This document shows positions 27,414 to 36,322 of a stretch of 64,000 nucleotides of DNA, piece by piece. This DNA comes from Agromyces italicus DSM 16388 (GTDB lineage Bacteria > Actinomycetota > Actinomycetes > Actinomycetales > Microbacteriaceae), in assembly GCF_000421545.1 (NCBI RefSeq), contig NZ_ATXF01000010.1, positions 1 to 64,000 of the forward strand, given 5' to 3'. Under the pieces are notes generated by a model, which saw only the letters and a list, made by a program, of their open reading frames with translations, had not been told where the DNA came from and made no database searches. Every line of letters begins with the position of its first letter. Within the stretch, counting starts at the first letter, position 1. A program made the position numbers and the translations under genes.

Positions 27414-29663
27414 CTATGGCCAGCGCGAGGGGCCCCCGCGCGCCGGGTCACGCACATCGGCCAGACGCTCGAGGAGTTCGGCGACATCCTCGGGGCTGCG
27501 AACCCGGTGCGCGGCGAGCGACTTGCCCTGGCCGACCTTCACGCCGAGGTCATCGCCCTCGAGCGTGACGAAGGCGTCTTCGTCGGTCACGTCGTCGCCG
27601 ATGTAGACCACGGCGCTCGCGCCGGCGTGCTGGCGCAGTCGGGTGAGCGCCTCTCCCTTGTCGCTCGAGCGCACCGAGAACTCGACGACCCCCTTGCCGC
27701 CGCGCACGGTGAGGTCGGGCAGCTCTCGCTCGACCTGCTCCCGGGCCTCGCGCTGCAGTTCGCTGCCGCGGGCCGCCGGCAGCACCTTGCGGGTGTGCAG
27801 TGCGAACCCCGCGGGCTTTCGCTCGACCCAGGCGCTGTCGGCGCGCGCCGCGACCCCTTCGAGGATGGCGTCGAGGCGGCGGAGCTCCCCCAGCTCGCTG
27901 TCGCGCAGCTCGATCATGACCTCGCCGCCGTCGAGTTGCAGCTCGACGCCGTGCGAGCCGCTGAGCAGCGCCCCGTGGGGCGGATCGGCGACCTCGCGCA
28001 GGCTCCCGAGCGCCCGCCCCGAGACGATCGCGACGCGGGTGTCGTCCGAGGCGGCGAGCCGCTCGACGGCGGCGCGCGCACGACCGGTCGCCCGGGCGTC
28101 CTCGGGCCGATCGACGAGCGGTGCGAGCGTACCGTCGAAATCGAGGGCGATCAGCAGCCGTTCGGTTCCGGCGATGCGTTGCAGCGCGGCGGCGAGCGTC
28201 TCGGGAATACCCGGTTCGATGATCCCGGCTCCGGTCAGCGTCTTCAGGAAGCTCGCCGACCAGTTCGCCACATCGTTCTCGCGCACCCGCCTGCGCAACG
28301 CCCGCATGCGGCGCGAGCGCTCGCGCCTCGGCATCGAAGCCGCCTCGATCATCGCGTCTTTCAGACCCTCGATATCGTGCGGATTCACGAGCACCGCCTG
28401 GCGCAGTTCGTCGCTCGCTCCGGTGAACTCGCTGAGCAGCAGCACCCCGTCCTCGTCGAAGCGGCAGGCCACATACTCCTTCGCGACGAGGTTCATGCCG
28501 TCGCGGAGGGCCGTGACGAGCATGACGTCGGCGGCGAGATACAGCGCGACCATCTCTTCGCGCGGGTACCCGTGGTGCAGGTAGGCGATCGCCGCATGAC
28601 CGAGCGTCGAGTGGTCGCCGTTCAAGCGACCCACCATGAGCTCGATCTCGTCGCGCAGCTGCCGATACGTCTCGACGCGCTCGCGCGACGGGCTCGCCAC
28701 CTGCACGAGCGTCGCCTGCTCGACCGTGAGCCGTCCGTCGCGCAGCAGTTCGCCGAAGGCCTTCAGTCGGTGGCGGATGCCCTTCGTGTAGTCGAGCCGG
28801 TCGACGCCGAGCATGATCGTCTCTGGGTTGCCGAGGCTCTCCCGGATCTCGCGAGCGCGAGCCTGCACCTCGGGGCGGCGGGCGATCTCCTCGAAGCCCG
28901 CGGCGTCGATCGAGATCGGGAACTGTCGGGCGACGACGTGTCGCACCTGCCCCGTGGCATCCGGCACGTCGATGACGCTGCCCCGGGTCGCGTAGCCGAA
29001 CAGGCGACGCACCGCGCGCGTGAAATTGCCCGCGTCGGCGGCGCGCTGGAAGCCGATCACGTCGGCGCCGAGCAGCCCGTCGATCACCTGGCGGCGCCAT
29101 GGCAGCTGCGAGTAGATGCCGTATGCGGGAAAGGGAATGTGATTGAAGAAGCCGATGACGAGGTCGGGTCGGGTCTCGCGGAGCATCCGCGGCACGAGTT
29201 GCAGCTGGTAGTCCTGCACCCACACGACGGCGCCGGGCGACGCGGCGCGCGCCGCCGCTTCGGCGAAGCGCCGGTTGACGCGCACGTAGGCGTCCCACCA
29301 CTCGCGGTGGAACGAGGGCGGCGCGATGACGTCGTGGTAGAGGGGCCAGAGCGTGTCGTTCGAGAAGCCCTCGTAGTACTCCTCGAGCTCCGACTCCGAC
29401 AGCGGCACCGGGATGATCGAGATGCCGTCGTGCTCGAACGGGTCGAACTCGCGGTCGGCGACGCCGGCCCAGCCGATCCACGCGCCGTCGGCCGCGCGCA
29501 TGACCGGCTCGAGCGCGGTCACGAGCCCGCCGGGCGAACTCTTCCACTGCGTTTCGCCGTCGGGCCCGGCCTGGTAGTCGACCGGCAGGCGGTTCGAGAC
29601 CACGATCATGTCGTAGGCGGCATCGACGTACAGGTCGCCGCGTGATCGTTCGGGGGCGTTCAT
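27414..29663 (-). CDS. otsA: Fused trehalose-6-phosphate synthase / trehalose-6-phosphate phosphatase
   Basis: A 749-residue two-domain protein. The N-terminal ~470 residues are a GT20 glycosyltransferase: VVSNRLPV, the PGGLVTAL loop, WVQDYQLQLVPRML, HIPFPAYGIYSQLPWR and the DGMNLVAKEYVACR sugar-nucleotide site are present. Residues about 495-749 form an OtsB-type HAD phosphatase with DFDGTLAP (nucleophile Asp near 506), the IVSGR segment and GDDVTDEDAF. Fusion lets one chain make trehalose from UDP-glucose and glucose-6-phosphate. In many bacteria the domains are separate; two-domain forms are known in actinobacteria and eukaryotes. An upstream GAGGAGG is 12 bases from the ATG, so a downstream start is possible. 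Confidence 0.94.
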   Translation of the reverse strand: MNAPERSRGDLYVDAAYDMIVVSNRLPVDYQAGPDGETQWKSSPGGLVTALEPVMRAADGAWIGWAGVADREFDPFEHDGISIIPVPLSESELEEYYEGFSNDTLWPLYHDVIAPPSFHREWWDAYVRVNRRFAEAAARAASPGAVVWVQDYQLQLVPRMLRETRPDLVIGFFNHIPFPAYGIYSQLPWRRQVIDGLLGADVIGFQRAADAGNFTRAVRRLFGYATRGSVIDVPDATGQVRHVVARQFPISIDAAGFEEIARRPEVQARAREIRESLGNPETIMLGVDRLDYTKGIRHRLKAFGELLRDGRLTVEQATLVQVASPSRERVETYRQLRDEIELMVGRLNGDHSTLGHAAIAYLHHGYPREEMVALYLAADVMLVTALRDGMNLVAKEYVACRFDEDGVLLLSEFTGASDELRQAVLVNPHDIEGLKDAMIEAASMPRRERSRRMRALRRRVRENDVANWSASFLKTLTGAGIIEPGIPETLAAALQRIAGTERLLIALDFDGTLAPLVDRPEDARATGRARAAVERLAASDDTRVAIVSGRALGSLREVADPPHGALLSGSHGVELQLDGGEVMIELRDSELGELRRLDAILEGVAARADSAWVERKPAGFALHTRKVLPAARGSELQREAREQVERELPDLTVRGGKGVVEFSVRSSDKGEALTRLRQHAGASAVVYIGDDVTDEDAFVTLEGDDLGVKVGQGKSLAAHRVRSPEDVAELLERLADVRDPARGGPSRWP

Positions 29664-29737
29664 AGAGCGGATGTCCCTCCTCGCGCTGTCCCTCAGGCTA
29701 ACAGTGCGGTGTCGGCGGTCGGTGCGATGGTCGAGGC

Positions 29738-30139
29738 ATGGAGATCGCCCGCTTGCAACCCGCCGGGCTCGTCGTGAGCCCCGCTTTCAGCCACGTCGCC
29801 GTCGTGCCCCCCGGCGCGACGACGATCTACCTCGGCGGCCAGAACGGCGTCGACGAGACGGGTGCCGTCGTCTCCGACGACGTCGCCGTGCAGTCCGTCC
29901 GCGCGATCGACAACGCGAGCCTCGCGCTCGAGGCGGCCGGCGCGAGTCTCGCCGATGTCGTGCAATGGACGGTGCTCATCGCCGAGGGCGCCGACCTCGG
30001 TGCCGCGTACGGCGCTATCGCGCCGCGACTCGCCCGCCCGGGCTCACCGCCGCTCGTGACGGCCGCCGTCGTGCGCGCGCTCGGGGTGCCCGGCGCGCTC
30101 ATCGAGGTGAGTGCGATCGCGGCACTGCCCTCGGCCTGA
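29738..30139 (+). CDS. Rid-family (YjgF/YER057c/UK114) protein
   Basis: A 133-residue protein with the chorismate-mutase-like Rid fold: VVPPGATTIYLGGQNGVDETG at the N-terminal strand and GALIEVSAIAAL at the C-terminal strand. RidA proteins hydrolyse reactive enamine/imine intermediates with an arginine in the P-x-R-(S/T) motif before that last strand; here the equivalent stretch reads SPPLVTAAVVRAL and the arginine seems replaced. It may belong to a Rid subgroup without this activity. It diverges from the trehalose gene and converges with the YhgE gene. Confidence 0.85.
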   Translation: MEIARLQPAGLVVSPAFSHVAVVPPGATTIYLGGQNGVDETGAVVSDDVAVQSVRAIDNASLALEAAGASLADVVQWTVLIAEGADLGAAYGAIAPRLARPGSPPLVTAAVVRALGVPGALIEVSAIAALPSA

Positions 30140-30224
30140 GCCGCCTTCATTCTCGAGCCGTCCCCCCTTCTCCGCGGCTGAGTCGCCGACGCGTTGGGGC
30201 TCGCACTGAGGCCCGTTCCTTGGT

Positions 30225-30269
30225 CTGAACCCCACCCGTTCCGCATTCAGTCGCGCGAATGGGGTTCAG
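30225..30269. terminator. Inverted repeat between convergent Rid and YhgE genes
   Basis: CTGAACCCCA at 30225-30234 pairs exactly with TGGGGTTCAG at 30260-30269. It lies in the 159-base gap between two stop codons facing each other, so it may serve both. The 25-base loop is long and there is no T-tract. Confidence 0.55.
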
Positions 30270-30298
30270 TCGCGTGGACCGCTCGCCGCCCGCGACCG

Positions 30299-32371
30299 TC
30301 AGCCGAGGGCGGTCGCGGCGAATCCGATCGAACGGATGCCTCGACGGCGCCCCACCACGAACGCGGTGCCGACGACCCCGAGGAGGCCGAAGAGCGCGAG
30401 CACCCCTGCCGCGCCGGCGATGACGCCGCCGCCCGCCCCCGCGATGATCGACTGCATGCCTTGGACCGCCCAAGTGAGCGGCAGGAAGGGGCTGATCGCC
30501 TGGTATGGTCCCGCGAGCACCTCGATCGGCACGAGTCCGCCGGCCGCGGTGAGCTGCAACGCGACGAGCACGAGCGACACGAGCATTCCCGCACGCCCGA
30601 GCCAGACCGTCAAGAAGGCGTGCAGCGCGGTGAACACGAGCGCGAGCAGCGCGGCGAACGCGAGCGTCTGCGGCAGCAGGCTCCACGCGACGCCCATCGT
30701 GCCGTGCAGCAGCAGCACGACGGCCACGGCTTGCGCGAGTGCGAGCAGGCCGGCGCGGGCGAGCGCCCGCCACACGAGGCCGCCGGTGGAGGCGGTGCTC
30801 CGCAGTGCCTCGCGCCCGAACGGGCGGAACACGAGGAACATCGCCATCGCGCCGAGCCAGAGGCCGATCGGCACGAAGAGCATGCCGATCACTCCCCCCG
30901 TCGAGGCGATCTCGTTGTCGCGTGTCGCGTCGACCGTGACGGGTTCGGCGACGACGTCGGCGGTCTGCTGGGCGTCGATGTCGCCGAGCTGCTGCGCCTC
31001 CTTCGCGCCGGCGGCGAGGCCGTCGGCGAGCTCATCCGCGCCCGAGGCGAGCTTCGTGGCACCGTCGGTCGCGCCGTCGGCGCCGGCCTGCAGTTCGCCG
31101 AGGCCGCCGGCGAGTTCGCCGATGCCCGAGGCGAGGCCCGTCGCGCCGTCGCTGAGGCCGGCGGAACCGGCGGACAGCTGCTGCGCACCCGAGGCGAGCC
31201 CCGAGGCGCCGTCGCGGATTCCGGTGGAGCCGGCCGAGAGCTGTGCGGCGCCTGCGGAGAGCTGGGAGATGCCCGCCTGCGTCTTGTCGATTCCGGCCTG
31301 GGTTCCTGCGGCGAGCTCGGTGCCGGCCTTTTCGAACGCCGTCAGCTTGCCCTGCTGCTCAGTGATCTCGGCGATCGCCTCATCCACGGCCGGCTGGAGC
31401 TCGGGGTACTTCTCGGCGAGCGCAGTCAGCTCAGCGATCAGCGGGTCGATGCCCGAGCTGATCTGCCCGATCACCCCGTTGACCCCGGCGACGTACTGGG
31501 TCACGCCGCCGGCGAGCTGATCGAGACCGGCGGAATCGCGGTCGAACGTCGCCAGCCCGCCGGCGATCCCGTCGACCCCCTGCGTGTACTGCGTCACGCC
31601 CGTCGAGTACGATCCGAGCCCGCTCGCGATGCCGTCGACGCCGTCGGTGTACTGCGCGACCCCGTCGGCGTACGCCGTGGCGCCGCTCGCGGCATCCGAT
31701 GCCCCCGAGGCAGCCTGCCCGACGCCGTCGGAGAGCTTGCCGAGCCCGCCCGACAGCGTGCCGATGCCGCTCGAGAGCTGCGTCGCCCCGTCGGCGGCCT
31801 CGCCGAGCGAGCCGCCCATCTGGGCGAGGTTCGTGTAGAAGCCCTCGAGGTACTGGGCGGTCAGTTCGCGGCCGAACGCGGTCGACATCGCGTCGCCGAC
31901 CGACTGCGCGACCGAACCGGCCAGGTACCCGTGCGCGTCGTCGGTGCGGATGTCGAGGTTCGCCTGCGTCGGCGACTGGCCCGAGATCGAGGTGACCGAC
32001 TCCGAGAAGTCGGACGGGATCGTCAGCACGGCGTACGCGTCGCCCGAGGCGAGGAGCTCGGAGGCCTCCTCGTCGTTCGAGATCGTCCAGGCGAAGCCTG
32101 CTGCGTCGGCGCCGGTGAGCTCGGCGACGAGCTGGCGACCGGCCAGCACCGGCTGCTCGGTGCCGTCGGGCAGCGTCATCGAGACCATCTCGTCGTTGTT
32201 CACGACGACGGCCGGGATCTCGGCGAGGTTGTCGGTTGCGCCGCCGAGCGCGCCCGAGACGAGGCCGGCGACGGCGAGCGGAACGGCGATGACCGCGGCG
32301 ACGAGCACGCCGAAGCGCGTGCGGCGCTGCGCCGGGGTCGAGCCGAACAGACGGGAGAGTCGGGTGCTCAT
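30299..32371 (-). CDS. YhgE/Pip-family membrane protein
   Basis: About 690 residues. One N-terminal membrane helix follows a short basic segment (RLFGSTPAQRRTRFGVLVAAVIAV), then a large external domain, then five or six C-terminal membrane helices with an ABC2-permease-like layout. The external domain is full of short repeats of the form (G/A)-S-G-x-x-x-L-x-x-G (QLSSGIGTLSGGLGKLSDG, DGVAQYTDGVDGIASGLGS), predicted helical and typical of YhgE/Pip proteins. Family members act in phage infection (Pip, YueB) and type VII-linked export. The start overlaps the MMPL stop (ATGA) and follows GGAGG. Confidence 0.85.
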   Translation of the reverse strand: MSTRLSRLFGSTPAQRRTRFGVLVAAVIAVPLAVAGLVSGALGGATDNLAEIPAVVVNNDEMVSMTLPDGTEQPVLAGRQLVAELTGADAAGFAWTISNDEEASELLASGDAYAVLTIPSDFSESVTSISGQSPTQANLDIRTDDAHGYLAGSVAQSVGDAMSTAFGRELTAQYLEGFYTNLAQMGGSLGEAADGATQLSSGIGTLSGGLGKLSDGVGQAASGASDAASGATAYADGVAQYTDGVDGIASGLGSYSTGVTQYTQGVDGIAGGLATFDRDSAGLDQLAGGVTQYVAGVNGVIGQISSGIDPLIAELTALAEKYPELQPAVDEAIAEITEQQGKLTAFEKAGTELAAGTQAGIDKTQAGISQLSAGAAQLSAGSTGIRDGASGLASGAQQLSAGSAGLSDGATGLASGIGELAGGLGELQAGADGATDGATKLASGADELADGLAAGAKEAQQLGDIDAQQTADVVAEPVTVDATRDNEIASTGGVIGMLFVPIGLWLGAMAMFLVFRPFGREALRSTASTGGLVWRALARAGLLALAQAVAVVLLLHGTMGVAWSLLPQTLAFAALLALVFTALHAFLTVWLGRAGMLVSLVLVALQLTAAGGLVPIEVLAGPYQAISPFLPLTWAVQGMQSIIAGAGGGVIAGAAGVLALFGLLGVVGTAFVVGRRRGIRSIGFAATALG

Positions 32372-35289
32372 CGGTGTGCCTCCAGGCTGCGCGAGACGGG
32401 TTCGAGGGTGCGGATGCCACGGGCCGCGAGTTCGGGCGAAGCGTCGAGCGGCGACGCGGCCATGCCGAGGCCGACGATCAGGGTCACCGTCGCGGGCACG
32501 AGGGCGGAGAGCGCCGACCAGAGCTCGGCGCTCGCGTCGCTCGGTTCGTCGTCGAGGTCGATCACGACGAGCTTCGGCCGTTCGGCGAGCGCGGCCGCGA
32601 CGGCCACGATCGTGCGGGCCTCGGCGCCGAGCGAGGCGAGCGGGGTGTCGGCGTCGAACCGCGCAGTCGAGGTGCCTCCACGCTCGGATGCGCCCGCCCC
32701 CGGGGTCGAGGCCGCGCCGAGCGAGCGAGCCGCCCGCTCCGCCCACTCCCGCACCTGCGAACCCGCGACGCCGAGACGGTACCAGGGCCTCGTCGCGTCG
32801 AGTCGTGCGGCGATGAGCTCGCTGACCGTGGTCCCCGTCGGGGCATCCGAGGCGACCTCGGCCATCGCGACGTGGCGCATGACCTGCCCCTGCCCGGTCG
32901 GCAGGGGCGTGCCCTGCACGGCGACGCGACCCGAAACCGGGGCGAGCCGGCCGGCGAGGGTCGCCGCGACGACCCTGCGGTCGACGGGCTCGCCGCGCAC
33001 GACGAGCACGCCGCCCGCGGGCACCTCGACCGAGAGCGGACCGATGGGGCGCTCGACGAGTCCGAACACGGCGTCGTCGACGTTGATCGCGGCGGGGCGG
33101 GCGGCGGCCCACTCCTCCTGCTCGAGGTGGGCCCGCAGCCCCTCCCCCTCGATGTCGACGTCGGGCAGGCGCTTCGCGAGCCACGCCGGCAGCCACCAGG
33201 CGGCCTTGCCTGCGAGCGCCATGGCAGCGGGAACGAGCGTCATGCGCACGAGGAAGGCATCGAAGGCGACGCCGATCGCGAGCGCGAACGCGATGCCCTT
33301 GATCACCCCCGATCCCTCGGGCACGAAGGCGAAGAAGACGAAGAACATGATGAGTGCGGCGGCGGTGACCACACGGGCCGCGTGCTGGAAGCCGTGCACG
33401 ATCGAGGTCCGCGGCTCCTTCGTCTTCACATACTCCTCGCGCATGCCCGAGACGAGGAACACCTCGTAGTCCATGGCGAGGCCGAAGAGCACCGCCATGA
33501 GCAGGATCGGCAGGAAGCTCAGGATCGGCCCCGGCTCGACGTGGAGCAGCTCGGCGAACCATCCCCACTGGAAGATCGCCACGGTGACGCCGATCGCGCC
33601 GAACGCCGAGAGCAGGAAGCCGAGGGCCGCCTTGATCGGCACGAACACCGAGCGGAACACCATGAGCAGCAGCACGATCGAGAGCCCGACGACGATGAGC
33701 GCGAACGGGATGAGCGCGTCGGCGAGCCGGTTCGAGATGTCGATCGCGACGGCGGTGTAGCCGGTGACGGCGATCGCGGTGCCGAACTCCGCCTCGATGG
33801 AGGGGGCGAGTTCGCGGATCTCCTCGACGAGCGCCTTCGTCTCGGGGGTGTCGGGGGCGCTCTCGGGCACGACCTGGATGATGGCGGTGTCGACGGTCTC
33901 GTTCGGCAGCCCCTCGCCGACGTAGGCGACGTCGTCGAGCTCGGCGAGTTGCGCCCCGATCGCGTCGAGGTCGTCGAAGATGTCGGTGGTCTGCGTGATG
34001 TCGACGGTGACGATGAGCGGTCCGTTGTAGCCGGGGCCGAAGCCGCTCTCGATCATCTCGTACGCCTCGCGCTGGGTGGAGCCCGGCGTGCCCGCGTTGT
34101 TCGGCAGGTTGAGGTCGAGGCTCGCCGCGGGGATCGCCGCGGTGCCGAGAAGCCCCACGACGAGCACGACGAAGACGACCGGGGCCTTCAGCACGAGGTC
34201 GACCCAGCGCCGGCCCATCGTCGGCTTGCCGCCGTCGTCGGCCGCGTTCGCCCGCCGGTGCGCACGGCTGCCGGGCTTCGGTGCGAGGCGGCGCCCGAAG
34301 ACGCCGAGGAGGGCGGGGAGCAGCGTGACCGCGCCGACGACGGCGATGAGCACCGCGAAGGCGGCGCCGACGCCCATGACGCTGAGGAAGGGGATGCCGA
34401 CGACGAGCAGGCCGAGCAGGGCGATGATGACGGTGAGCCCGGCGAACACGACCGCTCCGCCCGCGGTCGCCACCGCCTCGGCGGCGCTCTCCTCCGGATC
34501 CTGACCGCGGGCGAGCTGGTTGCGGTGCCGCGAAAGGATGAAGAGGGCGTAGTCGATGCCCACCGCGAGACCGATCATGACCGCGAGCATCGGCGCGGTC
34601 GACGAGACCGTGGCGAAGGACGCGACGATGAGGATGCCGCCGGAGGCGGCGCCGACGCCGACGAGGGCGGTGAGCAGCGGCATGCCCGCCGACAGCAGCG
34701 AGCCGAAGGTGATGATGAGCACCACGGCGGCGAACAGCACCCCGAACACCTCGGTGACGGTGAGGCCGAAGCTCGTCTCCTGGAAGACGTCGCCGCCGAA
34801 CGCGACCTCGAGGCCTGCGGCCTCGCCGAGCTCGCCGGTCTCGGTGACGGCGTCGAGCATCTCGGGCGTCACGTCGGTGACCTGCCCGTCGAAGGTGACC
34901 TGGATGTAGGCGGTGCGCTCGTCGCCCGAGATCTGGTCGCCCGCATACTCGTCGAAGGGGCCGAGCACGCTCGCGACGCCGTCGAGTTCTTCGAGCTCGG
35001 CCTCCATCGCCTCGATGGCCGCGCGGGCGTCGGGCGACTCGACGGTGTCGCCCTCGGGCGCTTCGATCACGGCCTTCGCCGAGGCGCCCGCCGTCTGCGG
35101 GAACACGGCGGCGAGCTGGTCGATCGCCGTCTGCGACTCGGTGCCGGGGATGGCGAACGAGTCTTGCAACTGGCCGCCGAGGCCGAGTCCGGCCCCGAGC
35201 AGGGCGCCGAGCGCGAGCACCCAGGTGACGATGACGAGCCAGGCGCGGCGGTACGCGAAGCGGCCGATGCGGTGCAGGAGGAGAGCCAT
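32368..35289 (-). CDS. MMPL-family RND exporter with a degenerate ABC-ATPase-like C-terminal domain
   Basis: A 973-residue protein. Residues 1-700 form an MmpL-type RND transporter: two groups of six membrane helices, each after a periplasmic loop, and proton-relay motifs GLAVGIDYALFILSRHR and GLAMDYEVFLVSGMREEY with their Asp-Tyr pairs. Residues about 740-965 look like an ABC ATPase that lost its catalytic residues: GGVLVVRGEPVDRR stands where Walker A should be, ASLGAEARTIVAVAAALAERPKLVVIDLDDEPSD aligns with the signature-to-Walker-B stretch (read in two parts), and no lysine or LSGGQ is present. The MMPL part probably exports a lipid or drug; the tail may be a regulatory scaffold. Neighbours are TetR upstream and YhgE downstream. 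Confidence 0.85.
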   Translation of the reverse strand: MALLLHRIGRFAYRRAWLVIVTWVLALGALLGAGLGLGGQLQDSFAIPGTESQTAIDQLAAVFPQTAGASAKAVIEAPEGDTVESPDARAAIEAMEAELEELDGVASVLGPFDEYAGDQISGDERTAYIQVTFDGQVTDVTPEMLDAVTETGELGEAAGLEVAFGGDVFQETSFGLTVTEVFGVLFAAVVLIITFGSLLSAGMPLLTALVGVGAASGGILIVASFATVSSTAPMLAVMIGLAVGIDYALFILSRHRNQLARGQDPEESAAEAVATAGGAVVFAGLTVIIALLGLLVVGIPFLSVMGVGAAFAVLIAVVGAVTLLPALLGVFGRRLAPKPGSRAHRRANAADDGGKPTMGRRWVDLVLKAPVVFVVLVVGLLGTAAIPAASLDLNLPNNAGTPGSTQREAYEMIESGFGPGYNGPLIVTVDITQTTDIFDDLDAIGAQLAELDDVAYVGEGLPNETVDTAIIQVVPESAPDTPETKALVEEIRELAPSIEAEFGTAIAVTGYTAVAIDISNRLADALIPFALIVVGLSIVLLLMVFRSVFVPIKAALGFLLSAFGAIGVTVAIFQWGWFAELLHVEPGPILSFLPILLMAVLFGLAMDYEVFLVSGMREEYVKTKEPRTSIVHGFQHAARVVTAAALIMFFVFFAFVPEGSGVIKGIAFALAIGVAFDAFLVRMTLVPAAMALAGKAAWWLPAWLAKRLPDVDIEGEGLRAHLEQEEWAAARPAAINVDDAVFGLVERPIGPLSVEVPAGGVLVVRGEPVDRRVVAATLAGRLAPVSGRVAVQGTPLPTGQGQVMRHVAMAEVASDAPTGTTVSELIAARLDATRPWYRLGVAGSQVREWAERAARSLGAASTPGAGASERGGTSTARFDADTPLASLGAEARTIVAVAAALAERPKLVVIDLDDEPSDASAELWSALSALVPATVTLIVGLGMAASPLDASPELAARGIRTLEPVSRSLEAHR

Positions 35290-35297
35290 GGGCGGGC

Positions 35298-35915
35298 CTA
35301 TCGGGTCTGGCGGCCGTCGGCCGGGAGGAGGAGTTCGGAGACGACGTCGACGAGGGCTTCGCGGAGCTCCTCGTCGGTGTGGGCGTTCAAGGTCTCGTTC
35401 ACGGGATCTTCGTCGCCGAAGAATGTGGCGCCGGCGACGAGCGCGTAGGTCGCCCCGGCGAGCGCGACGCCGAACCGCATCTGCTCGACGAGGGTCGCTC
35501 CGCTGCAGATCGCGTCGGCGAGCACCCGGACCGCGGCGTTGCCCCGCTCGACGATCGGAATGCCGCCGAGCGAGTGCCCCTGGTTGACGAAGAGGTGCAC
35601 GGCGAGGCGCTCGCCGAGCAGAAGGTCGACGAAGCTCCCGATGAAGACCCCGCGCGCGGCGTCGGAACGGCGCCCCTCGGCGAATTCGCCGACGAGGACC
35701 TCGAGGCGTTCGATCGCCGGGGTGATCGCGGCTTCGAGCAGCGCCTCCTTCGAGGCGTAGTGGTAGAGCACGCTCGACTTCGAGTAGCCGGCATGGTCGG
35801 CGATCTGCTGAAGCGAGGTGCCGACGAAGCCGACGGTCGCGAACTGCTCGAGCGCGGTGCGCAACAGCTCGTCACTGGCTCGGGCGCGCGAGGGGAGGGT
35901 CGCGTCGGTGGGCAT
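35298..35915 (-). CDS. TetR/AcrR-family regulator of the MMPL operon
   Basis: A 205-residue regulator with a helix-turn-helix at about residues 30-60 (LQQIADHAGYSKSSVLYHYASKEALLEAAI). The start at 35915 is six bases after TATCGT, a leaderless promoter; the frame stays open further upstream through the operators, which makes the longer start unlikely. Two copies of a TGACCGATCGGTCA-type palindrome lie just upstream, so it is probably autoregulated and represses the operon. It is the first gene of TetR-MMPL-YhgE with an 8-base gap to the MMPL gene. Confidence 0.9.
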   Translation of the reverse strand: MPTDATLPSRARASDELLRTALEQFATVGFVGTSLQQIADHAGYSKSSVLYHYASKEALLEAAITPAIERLEVLVGEFAEGRRSDAARGVFIGSFVDLLLGERLAVHLFVNQGHSLGGIPIVERGNAAVRVLADAICSGATLVEQMRFGVALAGATYALVAGATFFGDEDPVNETLNAHTDEELREALVDVVSELLLPADGRQTR

Positions 35916-35929
35916 GCTCCGACGATAAT

Positions 35930-35962
35930 TGACCGATCGGTCAGATCCTGCACGATCGGTCA
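35930..35962. promoter_or_regulatory. Tandem TetR operators
   Basis: TGACCGATCGGTCA at 35930-35943 is a perfect 14-bp palindrome. A second copy, TGCACGATCGGTCA at 35949-35962, matches at 12 of 14 positions and lies 19 bases further (about two helical turns). They cover the region upstream of the leaderless tetR start and could also affect the divergent small gene at 36014. Confidence 0.8.
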
Positions 35963-36013
35963 GATTCACGGATGACTCCCAGCCCGCGTTCACCGCACGG
36001 TAGCGTGGCCGAC

Positions 36014-36202
36014 ATGCGCAAGTACCTCTTCAGCGGCGCCGTGATCAGCGCGGTCATCAGCGGCATCGGCGTGGCCAAGACCACGCTCGACGGCCCGCGC
36101 GACTGGCGCCTGCTCCTGATGTGGGTGTCGTGGGCGGCGAGCCTCGCGATCGCGATCGGCACCGTCGCCGAAGAGACGAAGCGACCCGAACTCGGCGAAT
36201 AG
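36014..36202 (+). CDS. Small membrane protein, 62 residues
   Basis: Two short hydrophobic segments (YLFSGAVISAVISGIGVA and LLLMWVSWAASLAIAIGTVA) separated by a polar turn with TTLDGPRDWR, and a charged C-terminus. Start chosen at the ATG exactly seven bases after TAGCGT (36001-36006), which is a leaderless promoter. Small proteins of this type are widespread in Microbacteriaceae without assigned function. It diverges from the TetR gene. Confidence 0.7.
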   Translation: MRKYLFSGAVISAVISGIGVAKTTLDGPRDWRLLLMWVSWAASLAIAIGTVAEETKRPELGE

Positions 36203-36322
36203 CGAACCTCCGCCGCGCGTGCGCGGCGTGTCATTCGGAATCCGCGCCGCCGTGCCCGAGACTGGGACGAACGACCCGAGACGACCGCAGTACCCGCTGC
36301 ACACGACCGAGAGGGGCCACCG

